Positions 8,619-18,181 are shown, counted from the first letter of the stretch. The stretch: 64,000 nucleotides of DNA from Lyngbya aestuarii BL J (GCF_000478195.2 NZ_AUZM01000015.1:45237-109236); one strand, 5' to 3'. Made by a program: numbers and translations. Notes: a model not told the origin generated them from the letters alone.

Positions 8619-10766
8619 TTGTCAAAGTTGAACGCTACCGTGTCAGAGTCCCCCTCTTTTCAGTCTGCATCTTCATCGAACTTACCGAAGCAACGATGGC
8701 ATCTCGTTCCACCTCAACCCGAAAAAGCACAACAACTGGCGGAAGCGACCCAACTTTCACCGCTTTTAGCACAAGTTTTGATTAACCGAGGGTTTGACAC
8801 GCTTGAAGAAGCAGTTATTTTTTTAGATCCTGAAACTCAAGCTTTACCCGCGCCGATTAATGAACTTCCCGACTTAGCAAAAAGTGTAGAATTTTTACAT
8901 GATGCGATTATTCAACACCAAAAAATCGCCATTTGTGGAGATTATGACGCCGATGGAATGACGAGTACCGCTTTATTAATGCGGGCGCTTTCAAGCTTAG
9001 GGGCGGATGTCAGTTATGCGATTCCGAGTCGGATGAAAGAAGGTTATGGGATTAATAATCGCATTATTGAAGATTTTCATCAAGAGGGGATTGGCTTAGT
9101 TTTAACGGTTGATAACGGCATTTCTGCCTATGAACCGATTGCCAAAGCGCGAGAATTAGGCTTAACCGTAATCATTACCGATCATCATGATCTTCCTCCT
9201 AAACTACCGCCTGCCCATGCTATTTTGAATCCTAAACTTATTCCTGAAACCTCTCCCTACAGAGGATTAGCGGGTGTGGGAGTGGCTTATGTATTGGCAA
9301 TTTCCCTCGCTCAGAAAATGGGAAAAGTTCAAGGTTTAGTTAATCCTTTATTAGAACTTTTTACATTAGGAACTATTGCTGATTTAGCTGCTTTAACGGG
9401 AGTGAATCGTCGTTGGGTCAAACGAGGATTACAGCGATTAATGAGTTCTCAAATAGAAGGAGTTCAGGCGTTAATAGAAGTTGCAGGGTTGAGTGGTTCT
9501 CAGGGTTCTGCATCCTCAAAAACAGAGGAGATTGAAGGGAATAGAAAAAACTTTAAAAAAATCAAACCCGAAGATATTGGCTTTCGGTTAGGACCTAGAA
9601 TTAACGCCGTTGGACGCATTGCTGATCCGCAAATTGTGATTGAATTACTGACCACAGAAAACATGGGAATTGCTTTAGAAAGAGCGATGCAATGTGAACA
9701 AATCAATCAACAGCGTCAACAACTTTGTGAACAAATCGAACAAGAAGCGATTGCTTGGTGTGAAAATAGTAATATTGATCTTACAAAAGAACGAGTTTTA
9801 GTGATTGTGCAACCGGAATGGCATCATGGAGTAATTGGAATTGTTGCTTCTCGGTTAGTCGAACGTTATGGAGTCCCGGTGTTTATTGGCACCTATGAAA
9901 CGGAAACAGAAGACGAAGACAATTCATCAGAAAAAACCCCTCAAACAATTCGCGGTTCAGCCCGAGGAATTCCTGAATTTAATGTCTTTGAAGCCTTACA
10001 ATACTGTACAGATTTACTGGGTAAATTTGGCGGACATAAAGCCGCAGGGGGGTTTTCCTTTCCGGCAGAAAATCTAGAACAAATTCGTCAACGGTTGAGT
10101 CAGTTTGCTCATCAATGTTTGGAAATTGAACATTTAAAACCCGTCGTCAAAGTCGATGTTCAAGCAAATCTGAAGCAGATTAATTTTGAGTTATACCATC
10201 AAATTGATCAACTTCATCCCTGTGGAATTGAAAATGATCCTCCGATTTTTTGGACTCCTAATGTCAGAATTGTTAAACAAAAAACGGTTGGAAAAGGTCA
10301 TATTAAACTCACGCTTTCTCAAGATTCTCCATCAGACCATAAAATTGCAGCATTACCCACTCTAGAAGCAATTGCATGGCGTTGGGAAGATTATTTTCCC
10401 TTACCGACTCAGTTAGATATCGCCTACAAACTCAGAACCAATGATTGGCAAGGTCAAACCTCTCTTGAACTCGAAATTGTGGGAGTAAGACTTCCGAAAA
10501 TCTCTCCTGTTGTTACGCCAAAGCAACAAAATTTAGCTGAATTTTATTATCAAGATCGCAAGTATACTTGTACACTTTGCGATAGTGATGCACTAACAGA
10601 ACTTAGAATCCGTAATAGTGAGGGAAAAGTTCTGGCTGTTGAGCAAGGAAAGCCAACAGGTTTATTGGGTAAAAATAGACAGTCAGCTAAAATTGTTGAT
10701 ATTTCTCAACCCTTCTATTATCACCTGATTCGATCCGCTTGTCAGGCTTTAGGAATGGGAGAATAA
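8619..10766 (+). CDS. recJ: Single-stranded-DNA-specific exonuclease RecJ
   Basis: A 715-residue 5'-3' exonuclease for recombinational repair and mismatch repair. Motifs: CGDYDADGMTSTALL (about 106-120), DNG (165-167), DHH (188-190) and the DHHA1 motif GGHKAAGG (471-478), followed by the OB-fold region and a C-terminal extension common in cyanobacteria. The length is above the 570-580 of E. coli RecJ because of this extension and an acidic insert (about 425-445). The start is uncertain: TTG at 8619 or GTG at 8640 are the only in-frame options before conserved sequence (QRWHLVPP), and no clear ribosome-binding site decides. Confidence 0.93.
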   Translation: MSKLNATVSESPSFQSASSSNLPKQRWHLVPPQPEKAQQLAEATQLSPLLAQVLINRGFDTLEEAVIFLDPETQALPAPINELPDLAKSVEFLHDAIIQHQKIAICGDYDADGMTSTALLMRALSSLGADVSYAIPSRMKEGYGINNRIIEDFHQEGIGLVLTVDNGISAYEPIAKARELGLTVIITDHHDLPPKLPPAHAILNPKLIPETSPYRGLAGVGVAYVLAISLAQKMGKVQGLVNPLLELFTLGTIADLAALTGVNRRWVKRGLQRLMSSQIEGVQALIEVAGLSGSQGSASSKTEEIEGNRKNFKKIKPEDIGFRLGPRINAVGRIADPQIVIELLTTENMGIALERAMQCEQINQQRQQLCEQIEQEAIAWCENSNIDLTKERVLVIVQPEWHHGVIGIVASRLVERYGVPVFIGTYETETEDEDNSSEKTPQTIRGSARGIPEFNVFEALQYCTDLLGKFGGHKAAGGFSFPAENLEQIRQRLSQFAHQCLEIEHLKPVVKVDVQANLKQINFELYHQIDQLHPCGIENDPPIFWTPNVRIVKQKTVGKGHIKLTLSQDSPSDHKIAALPTLEAIAWRWEDYFPLPTQLDIAYKLRTNDWQGQTSLELEIVGVRLPKISPVVTPKQQNLAEFYYQDRKYTCTLCDSDALTELRIRNSEGKVLAVEQGKPTGLLGKNRQSAKIVDISQPFYYHLIRSACQALGMGE

Positions 10767-10793
10767 TCAGCCAACAAACAACGAAAGAGATGA

Positions 10794-12428
10794 TCAACTT
10801 TCTTTTTCTTCATCTACTCTCCAACCTTCTTCTCTATTTGTTTCCTGCTTAAATTCTTGATTAATTTCTTGACTTTCGGCTTCCATTCTTCTCTGTTCCT
10901 CTCGACCCATCTCTTGATTGATTTCTCGGCGTTCTGCTTCTATTTCTGCTTGATTTTCCTCGGGAATAGTTGTTTCTGAAGGTGGATTTTCCGCAGTCGT
11001 TAGTGAATATTCATTCATCGACAACTCAGCCGCTTCTATTTGTTCATTCATCAGATCAAGATCTTCAGTTTGGGATTCAGATTCTAACTGATGAATTTGA
11101 ATTTGATCAATTCGTGGCCCTTCTGCTAAAATCACCGTAAATTCAAGATTTTGATAACGCAGTGTTTCCCCAACTATTGGGATTTTTTGGAGTTGATAAA
11201 TCAGAAAACCGCCCAAAGTTTGGTATTCTTCAGTAATAGGAAGATCTAAATCAACCAACTCATTGACTTCTTCAATATCGAGTTGAGCTTGAACTAAAAA
11301 CGTTTGTTCATCAATATATTGCAATTTAATTTCTTCTGTTTCTGTTGATTCTGAACTATCTCCAATAATTTCAGCAATCAAATCATTAATCGTGACTAAT
11401 CCAGCCGTTCCGCCAAATTCATCGACAATAATCACCATTTCTAAATGCGATCGCTGCATCAGGGGTAATAATTCACTCAATAGCATTTGTTCAGACACAA
11501 ATCGAGCCGGACGAATCCAAGATTCTAGGGAAGTCTCTGGAGAAAGTAGTCTTTCAGCTAGGGGTTTTGCCAAATCTCTAAAGTCAATAATTCCTAAAAT
11601 ATCATCTAAAGATTCTCGCATAACTGGATAACGAGAATGACCCGAAACTGTCATTTCATTCAGTAAGTTTTGAAAATTTGCGGTGCTAGAAATAGCGATA
11701 ACATTAGTTCGGGGAATCATCACTTCTTCAGCTAACACATCCCCAAATTCAAACACATTATTGAGGATTTCTCGTTCTTCGGCTTCCAACCCCATCGACT
11801 CACTAGATGTGGTGATAATCAGTTGTAATTCTTCTGGAGTCACTCGTGTATAAGGTTGTCCAGTATATTCAATTCCACCCAGTTTTAATAGCCAGCGAGT
11901 CGATTGATTTAATCCCCAAACAAACGGACTAAAAAAACGAGCGATTGCTAAACTAGGAGGGGCTAATAAACGGGAAAGTTGCTCGGGATAAAGAAGGGCT
12001 AACGACTTTGGACAGAGTTCACCTAAGACAATTTGTAGATAAGCAATTAATACAAACGTAAAAATCGGAATCGCTAAAGAATGAGCAATAAAATCTTGAA
12101 GTTCAAGAGGGATAGGAAGCGAAACGATTAACGCTCGAATCGCAACTGCTAAGGTTCCCTCACCAATCCAACCTAATGCTAAACTCGATAGCGTAATCCC
12201 AAACTGAGTCGTCGAAAGTAATAGATCAATCCGTCGCTGAAGTCGTTGAACTGCTTGAGCGGGTTGATCTCCCTCATCAACAAGCTGACTAATTCGCGAG
12301 CGTCGGACGGAAACCATTGAGAACTCAGCAGTGACGAAAAAAGCGTTGATTGCAATCAGCAGAAACACTGACAACAAGCGCAATAGCAAATCCTGCGAAG
12401 TCAGTGTCATTGTAGAAAAGTCACCCAC
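10794..12428 (-). CDS. CNNM/CorC-HlyC-type membrane protein with CBS pair
   Basis: A 544-residue protein with an N-terminal DUF21/CNNM membrane domain (about 10-190, beginning LLRLLSVFLLIAINAFFVTAEFS), two CBS domains (about 210-340), a CorC_HlyC transporter-associated domain (about 350-430) and a very acidic, Glu/Gln-rich tail (about 440-544) predicted coiled-coil and not part of the family core. Relatives are linked to magnesium or cobalt efflux and adenosine-nucleotide sensing through CBS. The tail is unusual and likely lineage-specific. A shorter start at 12410 (MTLTSQ) is possible. It ends tail to tail with recJ and lies 42 bases after the next minus-strand gene. Confidence 0.87.
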   Translation of the reverse strand: MGDFSTMTLTSQDLLLRLLSVFLLIAINAFFVTAEFSMVSVRRSRISQLVDEGDQPAQAVQRLQRRIDLLLSTTQFGITLSSLALGWIGEGTLAVAIRALIVSLPIPLELQDFIAHSLAIPIFTFVLIAYLQIVLGELCPKSLALLYPEQLSRLLAPPSLAIARFFSPFVWGLNQSTRWLLKLGGIEYTGQPYTRVTPEELQLIITTSSESMGLEAEEREILNNVFEFGDVLAEEVMIPRTNVIAISSTANFQNLLNEMTVSGHSRYPVMRESLDDILGIIDFRDLAKPLAERLLSPETSLESWIRPARFVSEQMLLSELLPLMQRSHLEMVIIVDEFGGTAGLVTINDLIAEIIGDSSESTETEEIKLQYIDEQTFLVQAQLDIEEVNELVDLDLPITEEYQTLGGFLIYQLQKIPIVGETLRYQNLEFTVILAEGPRIDQIQIHQLESESQTEDLDLMNEQIEAAELSMNEYSLTTAENPPSETTIPEENQAEIEAERREINQEMGREEQRRMEAESQEINQEFKQETNREEGWRVDEEKES

Positions 12429-12470
12429 ATGAGTTCTGTTAAAAAAAGTCGCACAAACATCAAAACTGAT

Positions 12471-13184
12471 TTATCTTATAATTGGAATTCCAGACATTTT
12501 TAGCTCGAGTTTTTGATCCGGATAATCGGTTAAACTAATGTCTAATTCGTTCGCGTTATCAAGTAATGCAGTCGGAATACTGACCGTTCCTACATAGGTT
12601 TGACTATCAGCAGGTAACTGTCCGGGTAAATCATCTACACTCGCGCTCAAAGCACGACCTTTATCATCGGTCACATTTAAGAAACTGTAGAGAAATCTAA
12701 TCGAACTATCGCTCTCATTTTTGAGCTGAACTTTTAACTGGAGTGAGCTTCCGGTTTGACTCGCTGAAATAACTTCTAGGGTGACTCCCTCATCTCGACT
12801 AACAATCGGAAAAGCGGATGAATTTGCTTGCTGTTGGGGTTTTTGTTCGGCTTTTTGTTCGGCTTTTTGTTCGGGTTTCTGTTCGGCTTTTTGTTTACCT
12901 TGAGCGCTGGCTGGGGGAGGAGTTGTTGGTTCCTCATCCTTCCCTTCTATGCGCTTCTTCACGTTTGCTAAGATATCACCTTCTTTGAGCATTTTCACGC
13001 CTTGGGCTTTGCGATCGCCGTCTTCTTTTTTCCCGGTGAGGTTGCTCGGACGAACATCAGGCTGAGTAATCTCTTTTAAAGCTTCCCGACCCAGTTTATA
13101 CCCCCAAGCAGAACTGAAAAACCCGGCTCCGAACATAAGCACGAGTAAAACGACGGTCATTACTACGGTTGAGTTCAATCCCAT
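12471..13184 (-). CDS. Membrane-anchored hypothetical protein with Lys/Gln/Glu-rich linker
   Basis: A 237-residue protein with one N-terminal membrane helix (about 7-28), a charged linker containing tandem four-residue units of the form (K)AEQ/KPEQ (about 93-118), and a C-terminal beta-rich domain (about 125-237; VTLEVISASQTGSSLQLKVQ, then SSIRFLYSFLNVTDDKG) that resembles immunoglobulin-like cyanobacterial surface or periplasmic modules. I do not recognise a specific family. The arrangement suggests a domain held away from the membrane on a flexible stalk. It is upstream of the CorC-like gene on the same strand (gap 42 bases), so co-transcription is likely. Confidence 0.7.
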   Translation of the reverse strand: MGLNSTVVMTVVLLVLMFGAGFFSSAWGYKLGREALKEITQPDVRPSNLTGKKEDGDRKAQGVKMLKEGDILANVKKRIEGKDEEPTTPPPASAQGKQKAEQKPEQKAEQKAEQKPQQQANSSAFPIVSRDEGVTLEVISASQTGSSLQLKVQLKNESDSSIRFLYSFLNVTDDKGRALSASVDDLPGQLPADSQTYVGTVSIPTALLDNANELDISLTDYPDQKLELKMSGIPIIR

Positions 13185-13514
13185 CTCCTGTAAATGTCAG
13201 TGTGAGCTATTGTGATTGATGATCAGTTTCAATCTAGATATACTAGCAGTCTCCAGCCTAAATGTAATGGCAATTTGTGAGATCCTAATCTTAACCTCCA
13301 GCCCAATACCCGAGCAGAACTGACCAAAGGTCACAGCAGCGGAGTAATCTGTGACTGAGCAAGAACCTTTCTCGGAATGCTGTGGTAAGACTCAAAACCA
13401 AAATATTTTCGCGATCGCGATTCATTAAACACCTATGTTAAACTAGGATCATAAACTAGAATCACACAGTAATTGTCGGTTAAGATCGACTTTTGTGTTA
13501 ATCTAGACAATAAT
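13185..13514. other. Intergenic region upstream of the tRNA gene
   Basis: No coding sequence. It contains a GCGATCGC octamer near 13412 and a small possible hairpin built on GGTCACAG and CTGTGAC (about 13329-13355). It must hold the divergent promoters for the tRNA and the minus-strand stalk protein; no consensus elements are clear enough to place. Confidence 0.5.
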
Positions 13515-13587
13515 GCGCCCTTGGCCGATTGGGGAGGCAGCGAACTCATAATTCGCCTTCAGGCTGGTTCGATTCCAGCAGGGCGCA
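13515..13587 (+). tRNA. tRNA with CAU anticodon (Met, or lysidine-type Ile2)
   Basis: A complete 73-base cloverleaf: acceptor GCGCCCT/AGGGCGC with discriminator A at 13587, short D stem GCC/GGC, anticodon stem GCGAA/TTCGC with loop CTCATAA (anticodon CAT), T stem GCTGG/CCAGC with loop TTCGATT. CCA is not encoded. CAU can mean elongator Met or the Ile tRNA whose C34 is changed to lysidine by TilS. The C4-G69 and C5-G68 pairs seen here are the acceptor-stem pairs reported as TilS determinants in E. coli, so Ile2 is quite possible. Confidence 0.93.
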
Positions 13588-13661
13588 CTTAACAGCTATT
13601 CAGATACCGAAAACTGTACATTGATTTTGTTGTACAGTAGCAAATTAATTCCGTCTTTACA

Positions 13662-14657
13662 CTAGAATAGTGGCTCATCTTCCAATAATTCAACCGTCGA
13701 ACTGATTAAATTTTGTTGAGTTTGAGACAATCGAGAAAAACTTTTAAACCCGTTTAAAATCGGTTCAAGCTGAGATTTTGCATCTTCATAACCTTGTTGT
13801 TTCAACTCCAAAATTCGTTCGGAATCAAAGTTGAGCAAACTTTTTAAATCAGAATTGAGCAGTTTTTGAGGTCGAATTTCAATAATCGTTTGATTGGGAA
13901 AATCATGGCGGTTCCAAATCTGACCACTCCTTAAGTGTATCACAATCACATGAGTACAACCCCGAGCCGCCAATGCACCCAACGGAACGTTATCAACCAA
14001 ACCCCCATCAATGTAGTTTTTCCCGTTAACGCTGCGACAGGGAAAAGCCAGGGGAATAGCGACACTCGCCAACAATAAATTATAAATTGTTTCGTTATCT
14101 GGGCAATCTTGAATACACAACCATTCTGCACCCGTTCCCGTTTTAGCGCGAATCAAATCGAATAACCAATCATAACCCAAACCGGGTATTTTTAACGAAG
14201 GAAAAACCGTCACCCAGAGTTCAATTCCTCGTTTTAATTCAACTGGATTAATCGTTTCTCTTACCAGATATTCTATCGGAGTTGGATCGTAAATTGCAGT
14301 TCTATCTTTCAAGATTCCGCTTTCAATTAAAAAATGTAACATCCACTCTCGAAAAGTGGGGATAAAAGTTTGAGCGGCGTAACTAAGAAGATGATAAATT
14401 TGTTCAGTATTGGGTTTGAGAATTTCAACTTCTCCGAGATTTGTCCAGAGTTCATTTAGCTGTTGAACGGCGTTAGAAAACGGGCGATCAGAGGCTAAAA
14501 CCGCCCCGTTGAGAGCGCCTACACTGGTTCCGGCGATAATTTTGGGTTGAAAGTTCAATTCGGCTAAATAGCGGAGTGCGCCCGCTTGATAAGCACCTTT
14601 TGCACCGCCTCCGGTTAATACTAATCCCCATTGAGAATTGAGAAAGTTTTGATTCAT
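13662..14657 (-). CDS. Patatin-like phospholipase (RssA type)
   Basis: A 331-residue patatin-fold protein with the oxyanion loop GGGAKG (16-21), nucleophile serine in GTSVG (S45) and the catalytic aspartate in DGG (D217 of YIDGGLVDNVPLG), making the Ser-Asp dyad complete. No signal peptide or membrane segment is visible, so it probably acts on membrane lipids from the cytoplasm. The expected activity is acyl-ester hydrolysis of phospholipid or galactolipid. It lies downstream of the dynamin/RdcB-like pair on the same strand (gap 83 bases) and may be part of that transcription unit, which would fit a membrane-remodelling theme; that link is inference. Confidence 0.9.
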   Translation of the reverse strand: MNQNFLNSQWGLVLTGGGAKGAYQAGALRYLAELNFQPKIIAGTSVGALNGAVLASDRPFSNAVQQLNELWTNLGEVEILKPNTEQIYHLLSYAAQTFIPTFREWMLHFLIESGILKDRTAIYDPTPIEYLVRETINPVELKRGIELWVTVFPSLKIPGLGYDWLFDLIRAKTGTGAEWLCIQDCPDNETIYNLLLASVAIPLAFPCRSVNGKNYIDGGLVDNVPLGALAARGCTHVIVIHLRSGQIWNRHDFPNQTIIEIRPQKLLNSDLKSLLNFDSERILELKQQGYEDAKSQLEPILNGFKSFSRLSQTQQNLISSTVELLEDEPLF

Positions 14658-14740
14658 TTTATTGAAGTTTATAAGTATAAAAAAGTTGTTACGCTAAAGC
14701 GCAGTATAATCGGGCGGTCGCCCAACAACGAACTGAGTTT

Positions 14741-15733
14741 TTACCGAATTAAATTAACACAATCATTGGCAATTTCTTCGACAATCGCCGTTACAAACTC
14801 TCTTGCATCGGTGGTTTGAGAAATCCGATCTATTTGTTGGCGACAAAGAGCGATCGCACATTTTCCAATTTGTTTCGGTTGGGCGTCTGGGGGTAAAATT
14901 GCGAGTTCTAAAGTTGTACCCAAAGTAAATAATAATGGTGTGGTTTGTAGCCGCGAAAACCGAAGCGATCGCACTTCTAATAACGCCGCAGTCAGTTCGC
15001 GATCGCCTGCGGATATTTCTTTACAGGTTTGATTGAGTAAATTTGCGAGTCCAAAAAATTGTTTGGAAGGGGGTTGACTGTGGGCTAGTATTTTATTGAC
15101 CACAAGGGGACGAAATCTTTTAGTGTCGCCCGTTACTTGTTCGTAAATTGCAACGGAACTGCTGAATATTTCCCGGGTTAACAGTGCTATTTGTATCGCC
15201 CAGGGTAAGTTTGTATAGGTTTGTTCCGCCATCCAAGCGGTTAGAATTCGATCCAAATCTTCCGATGCGGCGATTCTAATTTCTAGCTGATAAATTCGGT
15301 TTTCTAGTTCATTTAATCGCTGGTTAATTGCGTTGATTGAGTTTTCTAGATGTTCACTCAGAGATAATATTGCTTGTTTTTGACGGCGAATGGCTGACCG
15401 TGCTTCTAATAATGATTGTTGGGTAATTGTTAGGGCGACTTGGCTAATACTGAGAGAATCTGTTAGTTCTAATACCCAATTATACAACGCTTCTTGACCT
15501 GCGATCAGGTTGCCATCGAGTAACAGTTGACGTTGGCGATCGCTTCCGGTTAAGCTGTCAAAGAGTTGTCCGAAATATCCTCTACTTTTGCGATAACGAA
15601 TTAAGTCTTTATTGATGTCTATTCCGTTAACTAAATCGACCAATGCTTTATCGCTAACTAGGGGAATTCGTTGTTGGAGTTGTTGAAGGCGATCGCTTAA
15701 TTCTGTTTGGGGTTGTCGGTGAGTTGAGAACAT
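14741..15733 (-). CDS. RdcB/YjcZ-like helical protein, partner of the adjacent dynamin-like GTPase
   Basis: A 330-residue mostly helical protein. The N-terminal segment RKSRGYFGQLFDSLTGSDRQ followed by a hydrophobic helix pair and a long coiled coil (about 110-160) resembles the E. coli YjcZ (RdcB) family, a diguanylate-cyclase regulator encoded next to the dynamin-like GTPase RdcA/CrfC (YjdA). Here too the gene lies immediately downstream of a dynamin-family GTPase on the same strand (gap 72 bases). I rely on remembered family features and on synteny, so the assignment is tentative. The function in E. coli is control of a c-di-GMP-producing enzyme; here it is unknown. Confidence 0.55.
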   Translation of the reverse strand: MFSTHRQPQTELSDRLQQLQQRIPLVSDKALVDLVNGIDINKDLIRYRKSRGYFGQLFDSLTGSDRQRQLLLDGNLIAGQEALYNWVLELTDSLSISQVALTITQQSLLEARSAIRRQKQAILSLSEHLENSINAINQRLNELENRIYQLEIRIAASEDLDRILTAWMAEQTYTNLPWAIQIALLTREIFSSSVAIYEQVTGDTKRFRPLVVNKILAHSQPPSKQFFGLANLLNQTCKEISAGDRELTAALLEVRSLRFSRLQTTPLLFTLGTTLELAILPPDAQPKQIGKCAIALCRQQIDRISQTTDAREFVTAIVEEIANDCVNLIR

Positions 15734-15771
15734 TTTAACTGGGTAAATGGGATTAAGTTGGTTAGTTAGAC

Positions 15772-15835
15772 AGACAGGGAATTAATTCCCTGCCCGAGTG
15801 ATTGACTATTGATCAGTTGGCATTAATTGCTCGTT
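15772..15835. repeat. Repeat copy A (64 bp), includes an 18-bp perfect palindrome
   Basis: This segment spans the gap after the dynamin-like gene and its last ten or so codons. It matches 18553-18616 without gaps at about 54 of 64 positions. Inside it, CAGGGAATTAATTCCCTG (15775-15792) is a perfect palindrome that could form a hairpin behind the GTPase gene. The second copy lies just beyond the other end of that gene. Confidence 0.7.
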
Positions 15836-18181
15836 TCGCCCCTTGTATGAGTTTACTGTTTCAATTTTTTGGCTTGCCTCTTGATCAATCAAGTGAAGCT
15901 CATCAATTAGGTGTTTTTGCTGTTCAAGAGAAAGTTCTTTATCTTTCTGAGCTTGTTTCAAACTGTCTCGATAATTCCCCAGATAAGCATTAAGCTGATC
16001 AAAGAAAGTATCAATTCGTTCTTGGAAGTCTTCTTTAAGATACTCAGAAATATCCTGATTGATCTTACCAATGCTTGCTTCGAGAGAAGAATTAATCTGA
16101 GTAACTAAATCATTTAGAGAAACAACATAGTAATCTTCTTGGATGTCAGGTTTTTTGTAAGTTTCTTCTTGCACGCGAGGAACTATCCAAAGCCAATGCC
16201 AAAAAGAACGCTTTTTAACTGTTCGCGTACCATACCCTCCGTCTCGCAGGCGAGTTCGAGTTTTGACGTAAGGCTGTATTGTTATTACATCAGACTCTAA
16301 AGTAGGTGCGGGTAAATCCAAGTCAATATCGAAGGTTTTATTCAAGCGTTTTTTCGCTTTTTCGATGATCGGCTTTGTTTCTTTTTCTAAAGATTTTGTC
16401 AATTCTGTTCGAGCTTGTTTAACCTCTTGTTCAGCATCTTTACGAACACTTGACATGATAACTTCCGCTCTTTGCCTTGACCAAGCAACCGCTTGTTCAG
16501 AAAAATATTGTGCTTCTGGCTCTGTCTTAAATTCAACCATTCCTGAAGCTTTATATTCTAGAGCAGATTGGATTAATTGTATGGGAATCCGCTTTGAAAA
16601 TTTATCGATTCCGATCCTTGCTTTTTTTATAACATTCCCCCGTTCATAGTCTTCTTCAAGAAAAAAATTTTCTAGACTTACTTTAGCCTCCTTTTTTAGT
16701 TGTTTAAGAATCTGATTTAACTTGCTCTCAAGTTTTGTTCTTTTGGAATCAAAATTTCTTAATTTATTTCGACATTCTTCAAGATTGTGTAAATCTTTTT
16801 CGAGCGCACCAACTTCTAGCCTCAAATCTTCCTCACTTTTGGCGATCGCGCTACCCCGAAGTATAACATCATCTAATAATTCTAAGAGATGAGAATTAGT
16901 GACATTGAGTGCAGACATCATACAGCGAGGCGCCGCAGTTTCCATCAGTACATTAATTGCTTGATCAAGAAAGGGTGCAAATCCTGACTTCTTCCACATT
17001 TTTAGAGCTTTTTTCTCTAGTTCTTCCGTTGTTGCATCCTCCAGATCTTCTTCCCAGTCCATCCCAAATACTTCTTGAGCCAGTGATTTTGCTGTGACTA
17101 ATTCTGTTAATTCAGCGTCGGGATTTTGTTGTAACTCCAATAAAAATTTAGTGGCACAAAAAGCGCGAATAGCAGCGATTTCAAAGACTTGTTCTGTATC
17201 GCTAGACTCACTAAGTTCTAAGTCAGAAGCAACAAACTTTTTAACATCTTCAGGGGTCATATCTCCTTGACGACGTTGATCAACTTTATTGACTAGAACA
17301 TAAAGGTTTTCTTTTCCGAGTAAATCAATAATCGGTTTAACCTGTTTTTTTACACCTTCTGCGGCTTGGTTATTTAGCTGTGTAAAATCGAGAACAATCA
17401 ACACAATAGAACTTTTTCGTAATTGATCTTCTACCACAGCACTCAGCCAAAGGTTTTCTCCCGCTTCATTGGGTCCCGGAGTATCAACAATCACTAAATT
17501 ACCGAGTTTGTCGGATTGTTCACCTTCCTGAGAATGCCAAAAAGGTGTTTCAATACGAGGAACATCTGGGAGTTTGAACAGTGGATCATTTATTGGATCT
17601 AAAACGCTACACAGACGAACAATATCATTAAGAACGCTGAGGATTTTGTGAATTTCTTCTCGTCCTTTATTTTCTGGTTTTAGCAGCGAAACACCATAAC
17701 TTTGAATATCCCGTACCAAATTATTTAAGTGGGGAAATTGAGCAATTCTTTTTTGAGTTTCTTCCGAACCTAATTCGTTGATTTTTCGCTGCAAACTCTC
17801 AAGAGTTTCTTGAAAAATAGATAAAACTTCATCATCTAGCGTGAGAATGGGTTCAGTTAAGTCAGCCTTGAAAACAATTTCTGTTGGAATTGTCGTCATT
17901 GCAGCGTTACGACTGGGAAGCAAATCTTGACCGATAATTGCGTTAATAATTGTAGATTTACCCGCTTTCATCGGCGCAACAATTGCCATTCTTAACTCTA
18001 AGTTCTCAACCTTTTGAGTCTCGTTTTCAACTTGCTTTTGAAATTCTCCGTATTTTTGACCGAAATCTTTTGAACTCAAAACAGAATTAGCGCGACTCAT
18101 TAATTTACTGACTTCTTTTAACAGGTCAATCACATCCTGTTGCAGATCTTGGACACTGGGTTTAAATTCGGTCCCATCCAT
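15806..18181 (-). CDS. Dynamin-family large GTPase (CrfC/RdcA-like)
   Basis: A 791-residue protein. GTPase motifs: P-loop APMKAGKST (69-77), T residues of switch I in AAMTTIPTE (about 94-101), DTPG (233-236) and NKVD (298-301). A long helical region follows (about 400-791) with heptad-like segments suited to a dynamin stalk, and a basic patch near 650-700 (TRTRLRDGGYGTRTVKKRSFW). Bacterial relatives hydrolyse GTP and assemble on membranes or at the pole; E. coli CrfC/RdcA is the best known with a small partner gene downstream, as here. The start at 18181 gives a full N-terminus. The GTPase identity is firm, the biological role is not. Confidence 0.88.
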   Translation of the reverse strand: MDGTEFKPSVQDLQQDVIDLLKEVSKLMSRANSVLSSKDFGQKYGEFQKQVENETQKVENLELRMAIVAPMKAGKSTIINAIIGQDLLPSRNAAMTTIPTEIVFKADLTEPILTLDDEVLSIFQETLESLQRKINELGSEETQKRIAQFPHLNNLVRDIQSYGVSLLKPENKGREEIHKILSVLNDIVRLCSVLDPINDPLFKLPDVPRIETPFWHSQEGEQSDKLGNLVIVDTPGPNEAGENLWLSAVVEDQLRKSSIVLIVLDFTQLNNQAAEGVKKQVKPIIDLLGKENLYVLVNKVDQRRQGDMTPEDVKKFVASDLELSESSDTEQVFEIAAIRAFCATKFLLELQQNPDAELTELVTAKSLAQEVFGMDWEEDLEDATTEELEKKALKMWKKSGFAPFLDQAINVLMETAAPRCMMSALNVTNSHLLELLDDVILRGSAIAKSEEDLRLEVGALEKDLHNLEECRNKLRNFDSKRTKLESKLNQILKQLKKEAKVSLENFFLEEDYERGNVIKKARIGIDKFSKRIPIQLIQSALEYKASGMVEFKTEPEAQYFSEQAVAWSRQRAEVIMSSVRKDAEQEVKQARTELTKSLEKETKPIIEKAKKRLNKTFDIDLDLPAPTLESDVITIQPYVKTRTRLRDGGYGTRTVKKRSFWHWLWIVPRVQEETYKKPDIQEDYYVVSLNDLVTQINSSLEASIGKINQDISEYLKEDFQERIDTFFDQLNAYLGNYRDSLKQAQKDKELSLEQQKHLIDELHLIDQEASQKIETVNSYKGRNEQLMPTDQ

